Part shown: one piece after another, positions 57,811 to 64,000 of the stretch
Numbering within the stretch: the first letter of the stretch is position 1
Layout of the letters: the number at the start of each line of letters is the position of its first letter
Assembly (NCBI RefSeq): GCF_016808095.1
Contig: NC_068974.1
Span: 8,246,001 to 8,310,000 of the forward strand
DNA: 64,000 nt
Origin: Vigna angularis
Taxonomy: Eukaryota; Streptophyta; Magnoliopsida; Fabales; Fabaceae
Reading direction: 5' to 3'
Notes under the pieces: generated by a model
What the model saw: the letters and a program-made list of their open reading frames with translations, nothing else
Database searches by the model: none
What the model was told of the DNA's origin: nothing
Program-made: the position numbers and the translations under genes

Positions 57811-60806
57811 ATGGATAATTGGGAAGAAGCCCATGAAGCGGTAAAATTTGACATCAACCAATTGAAGGAACAAATCAGTCAAATTCTAGAATCCTTGAAG
57901 TCTATGAAGGCTACAGGAGAAACATCATCTATAAGGATCGAAGAAAATGCTCATCCTTATCTTATGATGTAAAACACTTTAGGCACACCAACTTCTTTCC
58001 CAATGTAGGGTTTTCCTCCGGGTTACACTCCGCCCATTGGAGAATACCCAAAGACAGGAAATGCTTCATTTTTATTTCCTGTAACCAGTAATGCACTAGC
58101 AATTGATAATCAAGGGAGTGTATTAGTTTCAGCACCCATGGCAAGTGCAACAATGAAGGAAGCGGTCATATTCATAGGATCACATGCAGTTGTAACGTCC
58201 GAGCCTCTACACACAATTGTTGTAGAAGATTCTTCAACCAAGGCTATACCGCATGCTACCACCCATGTTGTAACCACGGGTATTGAAGAGGCCAAAAATA
58301 AGCTTGAAAGCCTAGAAGAAAGATTACGAGCCATAGAGGGGGTTGAGAGTTACGGGTTTGGAGATGTTGCAAGATTAAGCCTAGCCCCAGGTGTGATAAT
58401 ACCACACAAATTTAAAGTGCCAGAATTCGAAAAGTACAAGGGAAGTACATGTCCTAAACCATCTGACCATGTATTGTAGAAAAATGGTTGCTTATGCTTA
58501 TGATGATAAATTGTTGATCCATTTTTTTCAAGATAGTTTGACTGGGATAACACTGAATTGGTATACACAATTGGAGTAATCTCACATTCGTTCTTTTATG
58601 AACTTGGCAGACGCCTTTGTAAAATAGTATGAATATAACATGCATATTGCACCAGATGATAACGGTTAAATATATCGTTATCTGTGATATTATTTTGATA
58701 TTAAATCAACCCTTTTTGGACTTAGAAGCTTGCTTGAACTCATGTTTTTAGTATAATTTTGTGAATAAGTGAGTATAGGGTATACTTGATGATTTTATCA
58801 CTAAATTCCCTTGATTTTGTAGGTTATTTGTATGATTTGGAAGAAGAGCAAAAGTATCAAGGAGTTGGAATTCAAGAGGGACAGTCAAAGCATAAAAAAA
58901 AGAGCACAGAAGGTCACGCAAGGCGCCTAGGCGTCCCATTCTGAGCGCCATTTTGTGTAGTGCAGGCCGCGTATGCGCCAGCTTTGTACTGTGGGGCGCC
59001 TAAGCGCCAGTTTTCTCCCGCACAATGCCTAGGCGCCCCACTTAGGGCGCTGAGCGTAGTGAAGTGGGCTTGGACCTGTTTTCTATTATTATTTTGATCT
59101 ATTTAAGGACTTGGACGTCCTAGGGATTGTATCTTTTGATGGCATAAGCACATAAACACATGTTTCACCCCTTTGAGGGTAGATTTGGGGATGTGACAAC
59201 TCTCCTCTTCTCTTCCTAGGGTTTTTCTATCTCTTCCATTCTTTCATTCCATTTTTCATCTAGTGTTTGCATGATAATGGAGAACTAAACCTTATTTCTT
59301 GTTGGGAAAGATGTAACCTCTTAAACTCTCATGTATTTTGAATTGATTCCAATTTATATATGCTTCTTTCATTAATTGTTAGGGTTATTCTTTTTCGCTC
59401 TATGCATTGTTATGTTTAACTCATTCATGACATGATTATTGGATTTTGTGATATGGACACATATGGGGAAACCTAGATCTGGAGAATTATTCCTCCCAAA
59501 AGCAGTATTGCCTAGACATAAGGATATGAGTTTTGGTTATCTTAAGCTTCTGTGCGTATGTAATGCATAATTAATTGCTAGGGAGACAAGACATTGTAAA
59601 CTAGTAATTAAGGATATGCTTTCTTCGCCGAGACATCGGGTTTTAAGTAATTTAGAAAGTGATATTAACATTAATGAAAAAGATGAATTCATACATGCCT
59701 GACAGGAAACTTGGTGAAATCTAAACCCCAACAACATATTCATCTCATATTTTCAATATCATCCATTCATCTTTGTGTTTAGCCTCAATTGATCAAATTG
59801 CATTCATGTTTATTTTTATTGCATTTGCATTCAAAACCCCTAAATTGTTCTTCAAAAGTCTTAATTAGTTGAGTAATCACATAACTGTTTAGTGTCGTGA
59901 GTCCTTTGGGAAACGATACTTGGTTTTATCATTTTATTATTACTTGATACGATTCGGTACACTTGCCGACATCTTAACACCAGACAGGTTGCAATTACAG
60001 AACATGACAAAGAGGGAGGACGAAACTTTTAAGGAATATGTGCAACGGTGGAGAGAGGTGGCTTCTCAGGTTGAGCCACCTCTATATGACAAAGAGATGG
60101 TGGCCACGTTTGTAAACACATTGCAACCACCTTTTTATGAACACATGGTGGGTAACGTGCCTTCCAATTTTGCTGATATCATCATTATAAGAGAAAGAAT
60201 AGAAATCGAGATGAAAAATTAAAAAATTGCACATGGCTCATCTACAAAAAAAATTTCCAAGAAGTCTAGTTTTAATCTGGGAAGCAATAAAGAAATGGGA
60301 GTAAATGCAACATTAGTAGGATCCATGTGGAGAAGTCAAGCCCCTTCTTATCAACCATACCCTAATCAATCTCCTTATGTGACTAATACAATGCATGTTC
60401 ACCAAACAAGGTCACAACAATAAGGACTTTATCAACCACAACATGTCTCAAATGAAGCTTGGAAGACTGGTGGTAACATGAGTCCCAATAAGGATTCAGG
60501 TCCCGACATTTACCCAAAGAGAAATCAAGAAAAAAGCTTTGTTCATTTCACTCCAATCCCTATGACTTATACAGAATTATTACCTCATCTCATCAAGAAG
60601 AATCTTGTAGCTATTTGTCCAATGAAGCCCATCAGCCTCCGTATCCCAAAAATTATGATGCAGATGCCAAATGTAGTTATCATGGGGAAGGCATTGGTCA
60701 CTCAATTGATAAGTGCTGGACTTTTAAACGTAAGGTACAAGATTTGATTGATTCAGGGTGGCTAAAGTTTCAAGAGGATAAACCAAGTGTTGAGGTCAAT
60801 TGGTGA
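57811..60806 (+). pseudogene. Ty3/Gypsy gag pseudogene split by a solo LTR
   Basis: The start at 57811 (MDNWEEAHEAVKFDINQLKE) runs to a stop at 57970. A later block has SLAPGVIIPHKFKVPEFEKY and CPKPSDHV (about 58375-58470). After the insertion at 58657-59979 the same gag resumes: DRLQLQNMTKREDETFKEYV, WREVASQVEPPLYDKEMV and ERMVG-like EHMVGNVPSNFAD (59982-60222). A CSYHGEGIGHSIDKC zinc knuckle follows near 60640-60685, then VQDLIDSGWLKFQED. Multiple frameshifts and stops make it non-functional. No protease or RT follows. Confidence 0.88.
58657..59979 (+). mobile_element. 1.32-kb solo LTR inserted in the Gypsy gag
   Basis: It starts TGATAACGG and ends TTAACA. A perfect 5-bp duplication, ccaga, lies at 58652-58656 and 59980-59984, and the gag reads on across it. 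The ends are not direct repeats of each other, so this is one LTR. It contains a GGCGCCTAGGCG-rich block (58920-59055) and a CTATTTAAGG promoter-like box at about 59100. Relatives in inverted orientation are at 61318-63019. Confidence 0.88.
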
Positions 60807-61317
60807 AATGTAAAAATAAAATCTTTTTCACAAAAATGATGCCTTGATACTTTTCTTGAATCGCAAGGTATAAGATTTTCAATGCGGCGGAAATTTAATC
60901 GAATGAATGCAGAATGTAATCGATTGAATAAAGAGAGTAGGGATGAGAAAATTCAAATACTGTGTTTTTATACTAGTTCGGCCAAGCCTACATCCAGTGT
61001 CCTTCCAACCACAGGAAGCCAATGCGCTATAATGATCAAGGTTTTTACAACAAGGTTTTTATAGTGACCACACATCAAAAATATAAAACACCTCTCTAAC
61101 CCTCTAATCAAAATATAGGCAACAAGACCAGCAGCAAGAATCCTCTCTTTTGCTGTCTAAACCCTTTGAGACACGCTCAAAGTCAAGAACGCCGCACACT
61201 CTTCTTCCTGTAATCACAACAGGGAACTTCAAACCAATCTTCAAAAGATTGTAGAATCTGATCTTTCAATGACACTGATGACAAATTTATGAACACCGAA
61301 ATATGGCGCCACAAACT
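60807..61317. repeat. Unclassified repeat between gag and the inverted LTR copies
   Basis: It contains ACTAGTTCGGCCAAGCCTAC (about 60973) and CCAACCACAGGAAGCC, phrases of a common legume dispersed repeat type, and an ATCGATTGAATAAAG motif. No coding sequence was recognised and the ends are not defined. Confidence 0.35.
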
Positions 61318-62578
61318 TGTTTAACAATCGGCAAGTGTGACCGAATCGTTTCAAGTAATAAACTCGGTAAGACCAAGTATCGTTCTCCCAAAGGACTCAC
61401 GGCCTAGTTTAGTTATGTGATTCGTTGATTATTTAAGACTTAAGAACGAAATAAGTGGAGTTTAATATGCAAAACAGAAAGTAAACATGTATGCATGAAT
61501 TTGATCAATGGATAAAACAAAATACAAACACTTCAATGGAATATATGGATGAGTATGTTGTTGGGGTTATCAATTTCATCTTATCCACTCTCATATACTT
61601 TAGGAATTCAACATTCTTTTCATCATTGTTAATGCCACTCTCTAAATTACCTTGCAAGAAGGCCTATCCCTAATTACGAGTTCATACGATTCCTAACATT
61701 CCTAATAATTAGTTCTTTTAGTGCAGGAGCTTAACGGCAACCAATATACTATTGGGAGAAATTCCCCAGATCTAGACTTCCCCGTACGTTCCCGTATCGA
61801 CAAAATCAATAATCATGCATTGAATGAGTTAAACAAAGCAAGCATTGAGCAAAGAGGAAAAACCCTAACTAATGATGAAAGAAAGCATAGGTCTTAAATA
61901 TAAGATGTAAAAACAAATTCCATATATGAGAGTTTCACAAGACTACATTGATTCCCTAACAACAATAAAAGGTTTAGTTCACCATATTCATGGTGAAACT
62001 AGATGAATAATAATGAAAGAATGAAAGATAAAACCCTAGAAAGGTGAAGAGGTAGCCTGAGCATCCAAGATCCTCCTTCAAAGGGGTGGAAGATAGAGTG
62101 TTTGCTTCGTTCCAGCCAAAGATACAAACCTTAGGAAACCCTAAAGCTTATATACTATTCGTAAATTACAGAAAAATTAGGCCCAAGCCCATAAAAGTGC
62201 CGCTCAGCGGTAAAGTACCGCTCAGCGGTAAGTGCGTGAGTTGGTTTCTTCCCCTCAGCGGCCATTTTGCCCCTCAGCGGATCCCCCGTGAGCTCCTGAG
62301 TGCCGCTCAGCGGTAAACTGCCGCTGAGCGGTAGTTGCGGCTCCTCCTTTTGCACTTTTTGATGTCTTTTCTGATTCCATCTCTCTCCTTCTTCACTTCT
62401 TTCACCAAATTCACCTTAAAACCTGCACAAAAACACTGAAATCAAGCATAAACCTGTCCAGCTCTCTTATTTCTGAAAATATGAACAAAAGCATGATTTC
62501 AAGCTAGTTTCTAAGGGTTAAAGGTTGCTTTTAGTATCAATTTTAAGCATGAAAATAACAGTTTTTCAACTGTTATTA
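61318..62578 (-). mobile_element. Inverted relative of the 58657 solo LTR
   Basis: Read on the minus strand it ends GCCGATTGTTAAACA, and near that end has GGACTCACGGC/GTATCGTTCTCCC (complement of the copy at 58657). The other end, near 62548-62578, is AACAGT..AACTGTTATTA. Its central GC-rich block is built of CCGCTCAGCGG palindromes (62200-62340) where the other copy has GCGCCTAGGCGC. No matching 5-bp duplication was found. Confidence 0.65.
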
Positions 62579-63019
62579 GCGCTTAGGCGAGCTTGCGAGA
62601 GGAGTGGGGCTCAACGCCCCATGAAGGGCGCCCAAGCGTGAAATGTTACTTGAAGACTGGCGCTCAGCGTCCCTGAAAGGGCGCTCAAGTGTGAGTGCGA
62701 AGCATCCTGCGCTGAGGGCCCGAAAAAAGGGTGCCCAAGCGTCATGCGACCTTTAGCAGCCTTTTCTTCGGGTTCTCTTTCTGTCCTTTTTGAGTTCCAA
62801 CTTCTTGACATTTAACTCCTCTTCCAATTCATCCCTGTTTCCTACAAAATCAAGGGAATTTAGTGATAAAATCTTCAAGTATAACCTCAACTCTCTTATT
62901 CACCAAAATAAGCTAAAAACAAGAGAACAAGCAAGTTTCTAAGTCAAAACTGGTTCATTTATTATCAAAATTTAATCCCAAAATTTAATCCCAAATAACA
63001 GTGAAATCAACCGTTATCA
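62579..63019 (-). mobile_element. Partial second inverted copy of the same LTR family
   Basis: It begins inside the GC-rich block (GCGCTTAGGCGAGC) and continues through CCTACAAAATCAAGGGAATT and AGTGATAAAATCTTCAAGTA, exact or near-exact complements of 58782-58822 in the solo LTR. It ends AACCGTTATCA at 63019. It abuts the previous copy directly, so the pair is a tandem or recombinant arrangement. Confidence 0.7.
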
Positions 63020-64000
63020 CAACCCCAAACTTGAAACTTTGTTTGTCCTCAAGCAAAACAACATGTGACTCAGCCTAAACAACATGTCAATGGTTCAACA
63101 TATCACATAGCACTTTCTTCTAAGACAAGTAATCACTCATAACTGCTTATCATAAAAATATCATTCAAGATGCATTGATGCATTAGTCAAACAAGCTAAA
63201 CTATGGTGCTCACATATTCACAATATATAACAGATGCAAACTCATGAATGATCAACAGCAAGGCAAGAATGTTATCCTATAGTGCATGGAACTATTCCTC
63301 ACCAAAAGACAGTGTTTCACTCAAGCACTCAAAAGTCTTTCACTCAAGCACTCAAAGGTGTATAGTGAGGTGACACTCTTACACTCTACCACACAATGTC
63401 ACATGAATCAACTTTGCCTTTCATTTTACTACATATCAAACACACTCACAAGCAAGTTATCATCACAAGGACTTTTTATGGCTTGTATTGAGACCGTTTT
63501 AAGAAGAAAATTAGTTTTTCTAGACAACAAAATCCTTGAGTTAAGAGAGTGCACAATTCATATATTCTCATTAACAATCAACTCTCTTTCTTCTTTTATG
63601 TGAGAAACCAATTTTGAACTTATTCCCAACTTTCCTTTCATTGAGCTTAACCTTTTCTTTTCTTTCTTTTCTTTTCTTTCTTTTCTTTTCTTTCTTTTCT
63701 TTTCTTTCTTTTCTTTTCTTTTGCTTTTTGCTTTTGCTCAATGCTCTTTAATGAATTTCACAAAGTTCTTTCCGGTTTATCACAACCCCAAACTTGAACC
63801 ATTCTCCATTACCAAATAAACATACTATACTTAACTCAAGGTAAGGATTTCAAAAAGAGTTTTTTCACTTTCAATTTTTAGCTCAAGGTTCAAAGGGTAA
63901 AGAGAAACATTGTTCTTTGTTGAGTTCACCTATTGGCATTGGCTCTAAGGGAGAAGAAAACATGGCCTTGATCGTATGTAACAAGCAAACAAGTGGTTCA
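63020..64000. other. Repeat-like flank with CTTTT-type microsatellite
   Basis: CAACCCCAAACTTGAA occurs at 63019 and again near 63782, and TTTGTCCTCAAGC is the style of a legume retroelement's antisense leader. A TTTTCTTTCTTTTC microsatellite occupies about 63650-63725. The 105-codon ORF at 63286-63603 is not recognised and is probably chance. Confidence 0.4.

Noticed and set aside
62086..62811. Several ORFs over the CCGCTCAGCGG block
   Set aside because: They are on both strands and created by the GC-rich palindromes. No consistent frame or domain.
1..64000. tRNA, rRNA, snoRNA or miRNA genes
   Set aside because: No cloverleaf with conserved A/B boxes and no rRNA segment was recognised by eye. 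A covariance-model scan would be needed to exclude small RNAs.

Overview
The window is plant nuclear DNA, AT-rich and dominated by transposable elements. The coding gene, the intron style (GT..AG, long T-rich introns) and the repeats point to a legume. A Phaseoleae genome of Vigna or Phaseolus type is my best guess. That guess rests on repeat style alone, since no species marker can be checked here.

Only one host gene is convincing. It is a 17-exon gene on the + strand (16574..45470) whose spliced product is 522 aa. I identify it as the plant orthologue of 26S proteasome non-ATPase regulatory subunit 5 (PSMD5/S5b), an ARM/HEAT-repeat chaperone for assembly of the 19S base. Every junction is GT..AG and keeps the frame. 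The coding sequence is 1,569 nt spread over 28.9 kb, and the excess length is transposons in introns 5, 6, 7, 12 and 14.

Layout. 1-16 kb is intergenic and contains three Mutator-like elements with 9-bp target duplications (93..1429, 7324..11725, 11910..12662). The second holds a 3.07-kb LTR-type insertion that carries 186-bp tandem repeats. There is also a 198-bp solo-LTR-like element (1730..1927) and an unclassified repeat (13579..15338). 16.5-45.5 kb is the proteasome-chaperone gene. Intron 5 holds a Copia element with a gag-only LTR element nested in its gag. Intron 6 is a cluster of TRIM copies. Intron 7 holds Gypsy and Copia fragments plus a second copy of the gag-only element, whose 3' LTR is itself interrupted by a 642-bp insertion. 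Intron 12 holds a 27-bp minisatellite between direct repeats. Intron 14 holds a complete but dead Copia element. 45.5-64 kb is again transposons: a TRIM solo LTR, a long repeat rich in the ACCGTTCGG motif, a hAT with two transposase remnants, a CACTA end with a broken TNP2-type transposase, and a Gypsy gag pseudogene split by a solo LTR, followed by inverted relatives of that LTR.

No tRNA, rRNA or CRISPR array was recognised, and no undescribed enzymatic system is evident. The most informative content is the nested-insertion history, read directly from target-site duplications, and a short motif (ACCGTTCGG and its complement) that recurs across several apparently unrelated repeat families.
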